Below, piece after piece: positions 14,995 through 23,161 of a DNA stretch of 36,046 nucleotides (positions are counted from its first letter, which is position 1; each line of letters opens with the position of its first letter). The DNA lies in the NCBI GenBank assembly GCA_025353015.1, contig JANXRM010000482.1:1-36046 (forward strand), in the 5' to 3' direction. The DNA is from Hyphomicrobiales bacterium (lineage in GTDB: Bacteria > Pseudomonadota > Alphaproteobacteria > Rhizobiales > Hyphomicrobiaceae). A program made the position numbers and the translations under genes. The notes under the pieces are model-generated. The model did not search any database and was not told the DNA's origin. It saw only the letters and a program-made list of their open reading frames with translations.

Positions 14995-15300
14995 CGCAAT
15001 GACCGGTTCGCTGACACGTTTCATGCCCAACAACCGCTGAAAAACCGTGCCACCGTTACGGCCGAGAAAAATTAAGTAGCCGATGATGGCCGCGACCAGG
15101 ATGAGCGCCGCCCAGCCTTCGAGGCGGAATAGACCCGACTTCAAGACCAGACCATTGACCGGACCAGCGATAAATGCCGGGGCATTCTGCTTGAAGACGC
15201 GTGCGATCACGAGGCCGCCTGCGAAAAAGATGAGAAGAAAGTCCAAGATGCCCGCAATCGGGCGCTTTCAGAACGGTTGCGTGGGGACGTATTTCGCCAT
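14905..15300 (-). pseudogene. Small RDD-like membrane protein gene interrupted by an in-frame TGA
   Basis: Starting at the ATG at 15298-15300 the frame reads MAKYVPTQPF, then TGA at 15268-15270. It continues in the same frame as KRPIAGILDFLLIFFAGG, a second helix LEGWAALILVAAIIGYLIFLG, and GGTVFQRLLG. Relatives I recall have a tryptophan at this position (QPFWKR), so TGG to TGA is the likely change. The start has a near-perfect AGGAG. The gene may be dead, may be rescued by re-initiation at the TTG at 15246, or the base may be a sequencing error. The C-terminal 30 or so residues after the last recognisable motif overlap the methyltransferase gene and look like run-on. No function is known. 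Confidence 0.6.
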
Positions 15301-15306
15301 GTGATG

Positions 15307-15311
15307 CTCCT
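15307..15311 (-). promoter_or_regulatory. Ribosome-binding site for the TGA-interrupted gene
   Basis: AGGAG on the minus strand, six bases before the ATG at 15300. It is one of the best ribosome-binding sites in the window. It shows that translation should begin before the in-frame TGA, which makes the TTG at 15246 an unlikely original start. Confidence 0.65.
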
Positions 15312-15437
15312 GGTCGACGGCTCGATGGACGAAAACGCTGCACATTGAGTGCTCGGTTTATCTCGCGCATTTTCGGTCAACCGTCTGTGATCTGCGTCAC
15401 AGGCGAAGCGGTCCGGGAAAATCGCAGGCGCATAGCC

Positions 15438-17660
15438 TCAGATGAGCTTGATGTTTTTCAATGGCAGCGTTCGCACACGTTTCCCCGTCGCAGCGCAGAT
15501 GGCATTGAGCACGGCTGGCGCCACGACGCCGATCGCCGCCTCGCCGACGCCGCCCCAAAAATCGCCCGAAGGCACCAGCACGCATTCGACAACGGGCATT
15601 TCGGCGAGCCGCAAGACGTCATAGCTGTCGAAATTCGCCTCGACCACACGACCGTCCTTGATCGTGATTTCCTGATGGAGCAGGGCACTGAGCGCGAAGG
15701 CCACCGACCCCTCCAGTTGCGCCTCGACCAGGTCCGGGTTGACGATCTGACCGGCGTCGATGGCCATGACAACGCGATGCACTTTCGGTTTCCCGTCGGC
15801 CGATACCGAAACTTCGGCGACAGCGGCACAATAGCTGCCATAGGCCATGGCTTGCGCCAGGCCGCGGAAGATACCGGGCGGATCGGGTTGGCTCCAGCGA
15901 GCCTTTTCGGCCGCCGCCGTCAGCACGGCCAGGTGGTTCGGGTGCGCTTTCATCATCGAGCGCCGGAATTCATAGGGGTCACGCCCCGCAGACTTCGCCA
16001 ACTCATCAACGAAGCATTCGAGATAGATAGCGTTTTGCGTCGAATGCACGCCGCGCCACGAGCCGACCGGCACCGGCGTCCTACGCATGGCATGATCAAT
16101 ATAAAGATTGGGGATCGAATAGCCGATCTGCGCTTCGCCAGCCTCTGCAAAAAAGCCTTGGAACATGCGCGGATCTTTACTGCTCTGTGTGGCCTTCGGC
16201 GTCTGCGACGCGATGATCGACTGGCCCGAAACGCGCATGATGAGGCCTGCGATCTCGCCTTTATCATCCACGCCACCGGATAGCCGGCACTGCGTCGCCG
16301 GGCGGTAGAAGCCGTGCGCGGTATCCTCCTCGCGCGACCATAAAAGCTTGACTGGAACGCCCGGAATTTGCCGGGCAATCTCGACTGCCTGACGAATGTA
16401 ATCGTGGCGTGTCCGCCGGCCGAAGCCGCCGCCGATGTGCGTGCGGTAGATTTCGGCTTGCGCCACCGGCAGGCCCGCCGCTTGGGCGGCAACCTTGAGC
16501 GCGCCGTCTGCATTCTGCGTCGGAGCCCAGACCTCCACCCGCTCCGGCGTCCACAAAGCTGTGGCATTCATCGGTTCCAGCGTCGCATGGTGCAGGAACG
16601 GCATGCTGTAGATCGCATCGCTGCGCCTGGACGACGCGATGGCTTTAAGAGCATCGCCGTGCGCCGTTCCAATGAAGGCGTCCCGCGTTTCCAGGCCTTC
16701 CTTCAGGCTCTCGGCAATGCTCTCGCTACTGAACAGGGCATCCGGCGGATTTTGCCAAGTAATGGGCAGCGCACTGAGCGCCTGATGCGCTTGCCACCAG
16801 GTATCAGCCACAACGGCAACAGCCGTCTCGCCAGCTTTGAGAACGTAGCGGACGCCGGGCTTGGTGGCGATGGCTGCGGCATCGAACGATCCGATCGTGC
16901 CGCCAAAAACCGGGCAATCCTTGATTGCAGCCGAGAGCATGCCAGGCAATTTGACGTCAATGCCGAAAACGGCGCGGCCGTTCAGCTTGTCGGCCGTATC
17001 GAGGCGCTTCACGCGTTTGCCGGCAATTCGCCATTTTGACGGTTCGCTGAGGCGAAGCTGTTGGGGTTCGGGAACGGCGAGCTTGGCCGCAAAGGGAGCC
17101 AACCGGCCATAAGTCGCGACACGGCCGCTACGGCGATGCAAGACGAGACCGTTGCCGGACGTGAGTTCGGCGGCGGGAACTTTCCAGATGGCTGCGGCAG
17201 CCCCGAGAAGCATGTGTCGCGCAGCAGCGCCAGCCGTTCGCATGTACTCCTGTGACGTACGGATGCCACGGCTGCCCGACGTCACGAAATCGCGCCAGAT
17301 GCCCTGCCGCGCCAAATTTTGCCCCGGCGTTGGAAAGTCGATTTTGACCTTCGACCAGTCGCAACCGAGTTCCTCCGCGACCAGTTGGGCAAGCCCTGTG
17401 GCGGTGCCTTGGCCCATCTCGGAGCGCGCCACGCGCACCGTGATCAGATCGTCCGCTCCGATCTGCAGCCAGGCCGTGACCTCGGGCTCCGCCATCTGCG
17501 CCAACGCCCGCTTGGCGTGCGTTTGCTGCACACCGCCGGGAATTGCTACGCCCAAGGCGAAGCCGCCGCCAGTGGCAGCAACGCCTTGCAACAAAAGCCG
17601 GCGGGTCGAGCCTTTGCGCGGCATGGGGCGCGGAACAGCCTTTCGTGTCTGCCAGGGCAT
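15438..17660 (-). CDS. Xanthine dehydrogenase family molybdopterin-binding subunit (isoquinoline 1-oxidoreductase beta type)
   Basis: A 740-residue molybdopterin-cytosine-dinucleotide-binding large subunit. An N-terminal Tat signal with STRRLLLQGVAATGG predicts export to the periplasm, as in the IorB group. Cofactor-region motifs include ARSEMGQGTATGLAQLVAEE, THIGGGFGRRTRHDY, GSWRGVHSTQNA and WGGVGEAAIG, the last with the catalytic glutamate. Such enzymes hydroxylate N-heterocycles or oxidise aldehydes and normally pair with a small two-[2Fe-2S] subunit. No such gene adjoins it. The start is uncertain: ATG at 17660, or ATG at 17624, which sits closer to the Tat motif; neither has a clear ribosome-binding site. 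The substrate is unknown. Confidence 0.88.
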   Translation of the reverse strand: MPWQTRKAVPRPMPRKGSTRRLLLQGVAATGGGFALGVAIPGGVQQTHAKRALAQMAEPEVTAWLQIGADDLITVRVARSEMGQGTATGLAQLVAEELGCDWSKVKIDFPTPGQNLARQGIWRDFVTSGSRGIRTSQEYMRTAGAAARHMLLGAAAAIWKVPAAELTSGNGLVLHRRSGRVATYGRLAPFAAKLAVPEPQQLRLSEPSKWRIAGKRVKRLDTADKLNGRAVFGIDVKLPGMLSAAIKDCPVFGGTIGSFDAAAIATKPGVRYVLKAGETAVAVVADTWWQAHQALSALPITWQNPPDALFSSESIAESLKEGLETRDAFIGTAHGDALKAIASSRRSDAIYSMPFLHHATLEPMNATALWTPERVEVWAPTQNADGALKVAAQAAGLPVAQAEIYRTHIGGGFGRRTRHDYIRQAVEIARQIPGVPVKLLWSREEDTAHGFYRPATQCRLSGGVDDKGEIAGLIMRVSGQSIIASQTPKATQSSKDPRMFQGFFAEAGEAQIGYSIPNLYIDHAMRRTPVPVGSWRGVHSTQNAIYLECFVDELAKSAGRDPYEFRRSMMKAHPNHLAVLTAAAEKARWSQPDPPGIFRGLAQAMAYGSYCAAVAEVSVSADGKPKVHRVVMAIDAGQIVNPDLVEAQLEGSVAFALSALLHQEITIKDGRVVEANFDSYDVLRLAEMPVVECVLVPSGDFWGGVGEAAIGVVAPAVLNAICAATGKRVRTLPLKNIKLI

Positions 17661-18018
17661 CGCCGGACGGCGAACGTTGCCCTTGGGACTTGCGGAACGT
17701 CAACATCTACCACTTAAATTATCTTGCCGCCTCTTCATGACAACGGCAAGCGCGGGCACCCATTGGCGGGTGCGATGTCTTGACTGGAGCACTGAGACGG
17801 GCGTCGGCGCGCGGCGTTCGACGTCGGGACACGATCTCGGCTGGCAGCAGACGAACCGCCATTATCAAGTCTCTTCAAGTGGTCGTGATCGCACCTGGAA
17901 GAAAGGCCAGCCCGGTCCATATCTTAGCTCAGCAGTCGATAGCAGCTGCCGCTTTTGACGGCCACGCAGCTATCGGTACCGAAAAACACAACCGTTTGGA
18001 ACAACAGTGAGAGATGCC
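17661..18018. other. Intergenic region between divergent genes
   Basis: No convincing gene is seen in these 358 bases. It should hold the promoter of the molybdopterin subunit gene (minus strand) and of the 42-residue exported peptide (plus strand). An AT-richer patch around 17710-17725 is the best candidate for the minus-strand promoter, but I cannot assign boxes with confidence. Confidence 0.4.
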
Positions 18019-18147
18019 ATGAAACCCGCCCTGACTGCCTTTGTCCTCGGCCTGACGCTGATAATCGCAGCTGTGAGCACCGTTCAAGCCAAGTCGGCAG
18101 ACCACCGTGGCAACACGGTCACGCCAACAACACTCGTAGGCGAGTAA
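18019..18147 (+). CDS. Small exported peptide, 42 residues
   Basis: A short open frame beginning MKPALTAFVLGLTLIIAAV and ending TPTTLVGE. The first 25 residues form a classic Sec signal peptide: one lysine, a hydrophobic core, and VQA as a likely cleavage site. That leaves a mature peptide of about 18 polar residues. A GAGAG-type sequence lies a few bases upstream of the ATG. I do not recognise the family. Its stop is just ahead of the terminator used by the convergent cysteine-repeat gene. The case rests on the signal peptide alone, so expression is unproven. Confidence 0.5.
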   Translation: MKPALTAFVLGLTLIIAAVSTVQAKSADHRGNTVTPTTLVGE

Positions 18148-18153
18148 GGACTG

Positions 18154-18191
18154 AAAAAAGAGATCGGCGGCCTTCGCTGGGAACGCCGCCG
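18154..18191 (-). terminator. Rho-independent terminator of the cysteine-repeat gene
   Basis: Read on the minus strand, CGGCGGC (18191-18185) pairs with GCCGCCG (18171-18165) around a 13-base loop. It is followed within six bases by six T residues (plus-strand A-run 18154-18159). It lies 33 bases beyond the stop of the cysteine-repeat gene, in the right orientation to end its transcript. The structure could also affect the convergent small-peptide transcript. Confidence 0.6.
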
Positions 18192-18224
18192 CCATAGATC
18201 AGACCTTGCGTTCCGGAGCCGTGT

Positions 18225-18968
18225 TCAGCGCTGCGGCTGGGCATCGGCGCGTCGGCCTTTTCCGCCCTTTTCGGGAACCGACGACAGGGCTTCACCGCAA
18301 GCTGGTGACAATTTGTCCCGGTTGCTCTTGAGGCACTGAACGATGCCACCGCTGCCCTTCTGGACATTCGAGCACAGCGCCTCGCGGTCGGCTTTGCAGG
18401 CCTGCCGGAAATTGCGCATTTGGGAACCGACTTGCGCAATCGCTGCCTGACAGTCCGGAGCAAGCTTGCTCTGGTTCTCCTTGAGGCATTTAAGACGCTC
18501 GCCGCCACCCTTGGCAGCGTTTGCGCAGAACGTTGCGGCATCTGTCCGGCAGGCTGCCATGCGGCCACCGCGTCGGTTTTCAGCATTGGCAGCAAGCGGC
18601 GGTGAACCTTGAGCCGGTGTAACCTGAGCCGGTGTAACCTGAGCCGGTCTAGGCTGAATTGGTGTACCTTGTGTTGGGATCGCTGTGCCCTCGACGGCCG
18701 CAGCGCCAGACTTGCTACCGTTCTGGCCGCGAGCATCGAGTGCTGTCGCGCAATCTGGTGACAGCTTGTCCTTGTTTTCAACCAGACACGCCAAGCGCCG
18801 TCCGCGCCCCGCTTCCACGTTCTGGCAGAACGTCCGGGCGTCTGTACGGCACGCCGCCAGCCGGCCACGGCCGCCACCTTGCGGCGCCGCGTCCTGCGCG
18901 TTCAGCACGCCGGGTGCGGCGCAAAGCGTAAGGAGTATGGCAATCGGCGCAAATCTACGGAACGGCAT
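18225..18968 (-). CDS. Exported protein with three cysteine-rich (GLG1-like) repeats
   Basis: A 247-residue protein with a Sec signal peptide (about residues 1-24, ending LNA). Three repeats have cysteines at 40/48/61/73, 140/148/161/173 and 191/199/212/224. In each the spacing is exactly C-x7-C-x12-C-x11-C, giving six likely disulfides. The pattern, including NKDKLSPDC and relatives, matches the cysteine-rich repeat family related to Golgi protein GLG1. Between repeats 1 and 2 is a Pro/Gln/Thr linker with PAQVT tandem units. The C-terminus is basic. It is probably periplasmic or secreted. It is a single-gene unit with its own terminator. Function is unknown. Confidence 0.8.
   Translation of the reverse strand: MPFRRFAPIAILLTLCAAPGVLNAQDAAPQGGGRGRLAACRTDARTFCQNVEAGRGRRLACLVENKDKLSPDCATALDARGQNGSKSGAAAVEGTAIPTQGTPIQPRPAQVTPAQVTPAQGSPPLAANAENRRGGRMAACRTDAATFCANAAKGGGERLKCLKENQSKLAPDCQAAIAQVGSQMRNFRQACKADREALCSNVQKGSGGIVQCLKSNRDKLSPACGEALSSVPEKGGKGRRADAQPQR
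18611..18655. repeat. Three 15-bp tandem units inside the cysteine-repeat gene
   Basis: GAGCCGGTGTAACCT occurs exactly at 18611-18625 and 18626-18640, with a diverged third copy at 18641-18655. On the coding strand it adds PAQVT-type pentapeptides to the linker between cysteine repeats 1 and 2. The unit is a multiple of three, so copy-number change keeps the frame. Confidence 0.8.
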
Positions 18969-19172
18969 GGAACCTCACTTGGCGTGACGCAGGACGCCCC
19001 TCAGCACTTTGGCCAATGTGCGTTCGTCGATGGGAGGACAGCCCCTCGTTCGGGCATGCACGAATCAACGAAATTGCGCCGGATTTCCGTCGCACACCCA
19101 CAATGCACGTCCAGTGCACCCCGATTTCGACTTTGGCCCAATTTCGACTATGGGAGAAAGGTTAAGCCGGCG

Positions 19173-20345
19173 TTAACGCGACACGTTCGCTGCCGCATCG
19201 ACCGGAAAGACGACGACCTCACCACGGCGGATTGCCAGCGCCAGCTCGCCGCGCTTCAGTTTCAAGGCGTCGTCGCCAAACAATTGCCGGCGCCAACCCT
19301 TGAGCGCTGGAACATCGGGCTCCGCCTCGGATGCGATGCGCTCGAGATCCTCGGCATCGGCAATCAGGCGCGGTGCGACACCGTTTTTGCCCGCTGCAGC
19401 CTTCAACAACACCCGCAGCAGCTCGACCATCGCCGTGGCTTCCGACGTCAACGCCACGCTGGTATTGAGCGGCGGCACGGACTTGGGGTCCCGCGCGAGG
19501 CCCTTCCGGACGGCGTCGATAATTTCTTTAGCGCGTGCGGAGCGGGCAAACCCGTCGCTCAGCGTGCGCAACTCGGCGAGCTGGGACGTTTCCGTCGGTT
19601 GCTGGTTGGCGATATCGTAGATGGCCTCATCGCGCAGGACGCGATTGCGGGGAACATCCTGCGTCTGGGCTTGCCGCTCACGCCAGGCGGCAAGCTCCAT
19701 CAAGACGCCGAGGCTCCGCCGGTTACGAACCTTGAGTTTCAACCGCTTCCAAGAGGTCTCCGGGTCGACCTCGTAGGTCTTTGGATCCGTCAAACCAGCC
19801 ATTTCCTGGTCGAGCCAGCTGGCACGGCCAGTCTTTTCCAGATTGTCGCGCAGGTGCAGGTAGACATCGCGCAAATGGGTGACATCGCCGATAGCATACA
19901 CGAGCTGCTTTTCGGACAGCGGCCGGCGGGCCCAATCGGTAAACCGCGACGACTTGTCGAGGTCCATATTGTTGATTCGCTTGACGAGATTGACGTAGCT
20001 GATCGAGTCTCCGTAGCCGCAGACCATGGCGGCAACCTGCGTGTCGAACACGGGCTTCGGCACGATTCCGGCCTTGTAGTACACGATTTCGATGTCCTGC
20101 CGGGCGGCATGGAAAACCTTCATCACCCGGGTATTCGCCATCAGCTCGTAAAACGGTGCAAAGTCGATGCCGGGTGCCATGGGATCGACGATCATCTCGA
20201 GCCCCGGAGCCGCCAGCTGGACGAGGCACAGCTTCGGCCAGAACGTTTGCTCGCGCATGAACTCCGTGTCGACCGCCACAAACTCGTGTTTGGCGAGACG
20301 TGCACAGGCATCAGCGAGGGGCTGGGTGGACGTGATGACAAGCAT
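19173..20345 (-). CDS. rnd: Ribonuclease D
   Basis: A 390-residue 3'-5' exoribonuclease that trims tRNA and other stable RNA precursors. DEDDy-type catalytic residues are visible: Asp26 and Glu28 in AVDTEFMRE, Asp84 in HAARQDIEIV, and Tyr150 with Asp154 in LVYAIGDVTHL. An HRDC-type helical region follows the exonuclease domain. Length is typical of alphaproteobacterial RNase D. The start at 20345 has AGG five bases upstream. It is a single-gene transcript on the minus strand, divergent from the GT4 gene. Confidence 0.95.
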   Translation of the reverse strand: MLVITSTQPLADACARLAKHEFVAVDTEFMREQTFWPKLCLVQLAAPGLEMIVDPMAPGIDFAPFYELMANTRVMKVFHAARQDIEIVYYKAGIVPKPVFDTQVAAMVCGYGDSISYVNLVKRINNMDLDKSSRFTDWARRPLSEKQLVYAIGDVTHLRDVYLHLRDNLEKTGRASWLDQEMAGLTDPKTYEVDPETSWKRLKLKVRNRRSLGVLMELAAWRERQAQTQDVPRNRVLRDEAIYDIANQQPTETSQLAELRTLSDGFARSARAKEIIDAVRKGLARDPKSVPPLNTSVALTSEATAMVELLRVLLKAAAGKNGVAPRLIADAEDLERIASEAEPDVPALKGWRRQLFGDDALKLKRGELALAIRRGEVVVFPVDAAANVSR

Positions 20346-20623
20346 GCGGCCTGACTTTAACTAAAGGAGCGACGATATCTGACGGGAAGCCTTGCGGCGA
20401 AGGGAAGGTGTGCACGCAAGCGCATTAACTTGCCGCATGCATCGCCGGATGGATGACGGCAGCCCTATGCGGGTTAGGACGGTCGAGAGATGGCGTCAAG
20501 CATTGCTTAGATTCGGGCAGGCTTTCCCGACCTCGCATTTGACGCACTATGCAACGCAGCAGCGGTCTCTATCCTCGCAACGCGCCAGATTCGAGCTGGT
20601 CCACACAGTCGGCCGGAAAACCT

Positions 20624-21829
20624 ATGCCTGGGGCTCAAAAACCTGAAAATCGAGATGATGCGCCGCCCATTTTCGGCCCAATCCTCGGTAAAGTCCTGGT
20701 CTGCGTCACCGAGGATTGGTTCGCACTGTCGCATTTCCAGCCGTTGATCCGGCGGCTGTCCCGGCTTGCGACGGAGGTCATCGTTGTCACGCGGTCATCG
20801 GGCAGGTTCGCCGAAATCGAACGCCTGGGCACAAGTACGATCGACTTCGACTACAACAGGTCTTCGATGAACCCTGTTCGGGAGCTGCGAACCGCCGGCC
20901 GTCTGGCGGCCATCATTCGCAACGAAAACCCCGATGCGATCCATCTGATCGCCATGAAGCCGATCGTTCTGGGGGGGCTGGCGGTGTCGATGGCGCCGGT
21001 TCGGCACGCGGTCGTTCACATGACGGGCCTGGGATTTCTGGCCATCTCGGATACGACGAAGGCGCGATTGGCGCGAAAAGCGGCACTTTCGATCATTCGC
21101 CGCGTCATCGCGCAACCGCAAAGCTGGCTACTGGTTGAAAATCCGGAGGATCTGGCCTTTCTCGAGCAGGGTGGCGTCGCCCCTGGGCATCACGTGACGA
21201 TGTTGGGTGGTGCCGGGATCGATCCGGCGGCCTACCCGTCAGTACCTCCGGCGGCGAACGCGGTGCCGGTCGCGGCGTTCGTCGGCCGCATGATCCGCTC
21301 GAAAGGCGTGGCCGTCCTCATGGAAGCCGCTCGATTGCTGCAAGAGCGGAAGGTTCCACTAGCCATTGAGCTTTACGGCGAAAGCGACGACGGCAATCCC
21401 GAGGCCATCCCCAATGGCACGCTGCGCTCTTGGAGCGACGGGGAGCGGACGCGCTATATGGGTTTCACACGCGACGTCGCGGCTATCTGGCGCCGGGCCG
21501 ATATTTTCGTTTTGCCGGCACTGAGCCGCGAAGGCATGCCCCGCGCCCTTCTGGAGGCCGCAGCCTCAGGCCGCCCGATCGTCGTTACGGACGTACCGGG
21601 TTGCCGGCACTTCGTGCGCGACGGGGTCGAAGGTTTCATTGTGCCCCCAGGCGATGCCGCGGCACTCGCTGAAGTTCTGGAGCGTCTCGCGCGGGATCCG
21701 GAGCTCCGTGTGCAACTCGGTGCTGCTGCCCGCGCAAAAGTGCTGGCAGCCTTCACGGAGACACATGTGGAAAACGGCATCGAAGCCGCCTACCGGGCCA
21801 TGACGGCTGCAGCCGGCAAGCGCAACTGA
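20624..21829 (+). CDS. GT4-family glycosyltransferase
   Basis: A 401-residue GT-B fold glycosyltransferase. The C-terminal domain carries VAAFVGRMIRSKGVAVLMEA and ADIFVLPALSREGMPRALLE. The latter is the EX7E donor-binding region of family GT4, and SGRPIVVTDVPGCRHFV follows. The N-terminal domain has no signal or membrane segment, so it likely acts at the cytoplasmic face of the membrane on a lipid-linked sugar. The ATG at 20624 is chosen; an in-frame start at 20549 adds residues unlike the family. It is the first polysaccharide-type gene of the region. Donor and acceptor cannot be read from sequence. Confidence 0.88.
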   Translation: MPGAQKPENRDDAPPIFGPILGKVLVCVTEDWFALSHFQPLIRRLSRLATEVIVVTRSSGRFAEIERLGTSTIDFDYNRSSMNPVRELRTAGRLAAIIRNENPDAIHLIAMKPIVLGGLAVSMAPVRHAVVHMTGLGFLAISDTTKARLARKAALSIIRRVIAQPQSWLLVENPEDLAFLEQGGVAPGHHVTMLGGAGIDPAAYPSVPPAANAVPVAAFVGRMIRSKGVAVLMEAARLLQERKVPLAIELYGESDDGNPEAIPNGTLRSWSDGERTRYMGFTRDVAAIWRRADIFVLPALSREGMPRALLEAAASGRPIVVTDVPGCRHFVRDGVEGFIVPPGDAAALAEVLERLARDPELRVQLGAAARAKVLAAFTETHVENGIEAAYRAMTAAAGKRN

Positions 21830-21872
21830 TGGGAGAATCCAGCCATCGTTAGGCGGTCAAGCAGTCGCCGAT

Positions 21873-23018
21873 CTAAGGTGCGGACGAGCCAAGCCGTGAG
21901 AAGACCTGGCCGCGTGAGCCACCGCCGCCCGTGTTGCCACCGCCACCGCTGTTCCCGCCGCCACTGTTTTGACGCTGAGGGCTGGCTGCCGTGCGAACCG
22001 GCTCAGCACGGGGTGCTGCGCGGTTGGGTTGCGGCGCTCGCGCGGGAGGCGCTGGTGGCACGATAGCGACCGGTTGAGGGGTGCCGCTGGGTTTCTCAGC
22101 CCGCACTGCAGGCGTGTCGTCTGGCCTCGTGGGTACGCCCACAGCCATACGGCCTGGCAACGGCGATGCCGGCGCCATATAGGGCGAGACGAACTGCGGC
22201 ACGGGCTCCGCCGCCGGCAATTGCGCGCTGGTTACCCGAACTTCTGTAGGTTGCCGGGCTTGCCGGTTGGCGTTCGGCATCGGAGCTGGCGTCACGGCCG
22301 TCCTGAATTGTTGCGTCGGCAGCGCCGGTGCCGGAGAGGCCGCATCGGCCTCCAGCCTGGTCGCTTTCCCCTGCCCGGATTTCGCCTGCCCTGACGTCAC
22401 GGCGGCCAGGCCTGCCTGGACTGGGACACCTGCTTGCAGCGACCGCGCCGTCGCGACAACGGACGTACCGTTTGCTGTATCAGAGCCGCAGGCATTGCGC
22501 GAATGCCCCTGCAGCATCGTTAGCAAAATGTAGTCTGGCGACGTCAGCGGCAACCTGACTTTCAGCCGTTCAGTGAAGGCGCCCATGGCGCTGCGCGTCC
22601 CATCAGACCACTGGCCGTCGATCGCGCCTGCGTAACAACCGACCCGGGCAAGTTCCTGTTGAATGCTTTGCACCAGAATGCGGTTGGCTTGCACGTCGGC
22701 TTGGCGTTTCGCCACGCGCGTTTGGGCTTCGCGAAGCGCTGTTTCGTCCAATTGCGAGGGTCTTGCGTCGTCCACAAGCGGTGCCATCGACCCAACGGGT
22801 TGATTGGCAGCAGTCGCTGGCGATGCAAGTGGAAACTGTGCCCAGCGGGCCACGCCCGGAACAAGCTCCGCAATCGCCATTTTGATGTGATCGGACGCAG
22901 TCGTATCGGCTGGTGGAGCAAAGTAGGCGTGCATGCCGAACGCGCCGAGCGTGCCCGCCCCGGCCCATAGCATTCCTGCACCAAATGCCTTCAACAATGA
23001 ATGTTTGGAACGCCGCAT
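21873..23018 (-). CDS. Membrane-anchored protein with a peptidoglycan-binding-like domain
   Basis: A 381-residue protein. An N-terminal hydrophobic segment (about residues 9-31) should anchor it in the inner membrane with the rest in the periplasm. Residues from about 110 to 160 contain QQELARVGCYAGAIDGQW and RSAMGAFTERL, a variant of the PG_binding_1 fold. The rest is low-complexity Ala/Pro/Gln, ending in Gly-rich NSGGGNSGGGGNTGGGG. The ATG at 23018 is preferred because GGAG lies eight bases upstream; a GTG at 23027 would overlap that site. It is convergent with the GT4 gene, with 43 bases between their stops. Function is unknown. Confidence 0.75.
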   Translation of the reverse strand: MRRSKHSLLKAFGAGMLWAGAGTLGAFGMHAYFAPPADTTASDHIKMAIAELVPGVARWAQFPLASPATAANQPVGSMAPLVDDARPSQLDETALREAQTRVAKRQADVQANRILVQSIQQELARVGCYAGAIDGQWSDGTRSAMGAFTERLKVRLPLTSPDYILLTMLQGHSRNACGSDTANGTSVVATARSLQAGVPVQAGLAAVTSGQAKSGQGKATRLEADAASPAPALPTQQFRTAVTPAPMPNANRQARQPTEVRVTSAQLPAAEPVPQFVSPYMAPASPLPGRMAVGVPTRPDDTPAVRAEKPSGTPQPVAIVPPAPPARAPQPNRAAPRAEPVRTAASPQRQNSGGGNSGGGGNTGGGGSRGQVFSRLGSSAP

Positions 23019-23161
23019 ACGACACACTCCGCCGCCAGATCTACAACTAACGCGCCTCGCGCCGTCTTCAACCTCGACTGCACCACGAGTTGCATTGTTA
23101 CATAATGAAACTGTCGGTGCAAGTCGGTATGATGTTGGCGCAATTGCATATTTGCCCCGGT

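Noticed and set aside
15268-15270. TGA read as selenocysteine
   Set aside because: The expected residue is tryptophan, no selenocysteine-dependent family is involved, and no convincing selenocysteine insertion hairpin is visible just downstream.
20392-20646. 84-codon plus-strand open frame before the GT4 gene
   Set aside because: It has an Arg/His-rich random-like sequence with no ribosome-binding site and overlaps the GT4 start.
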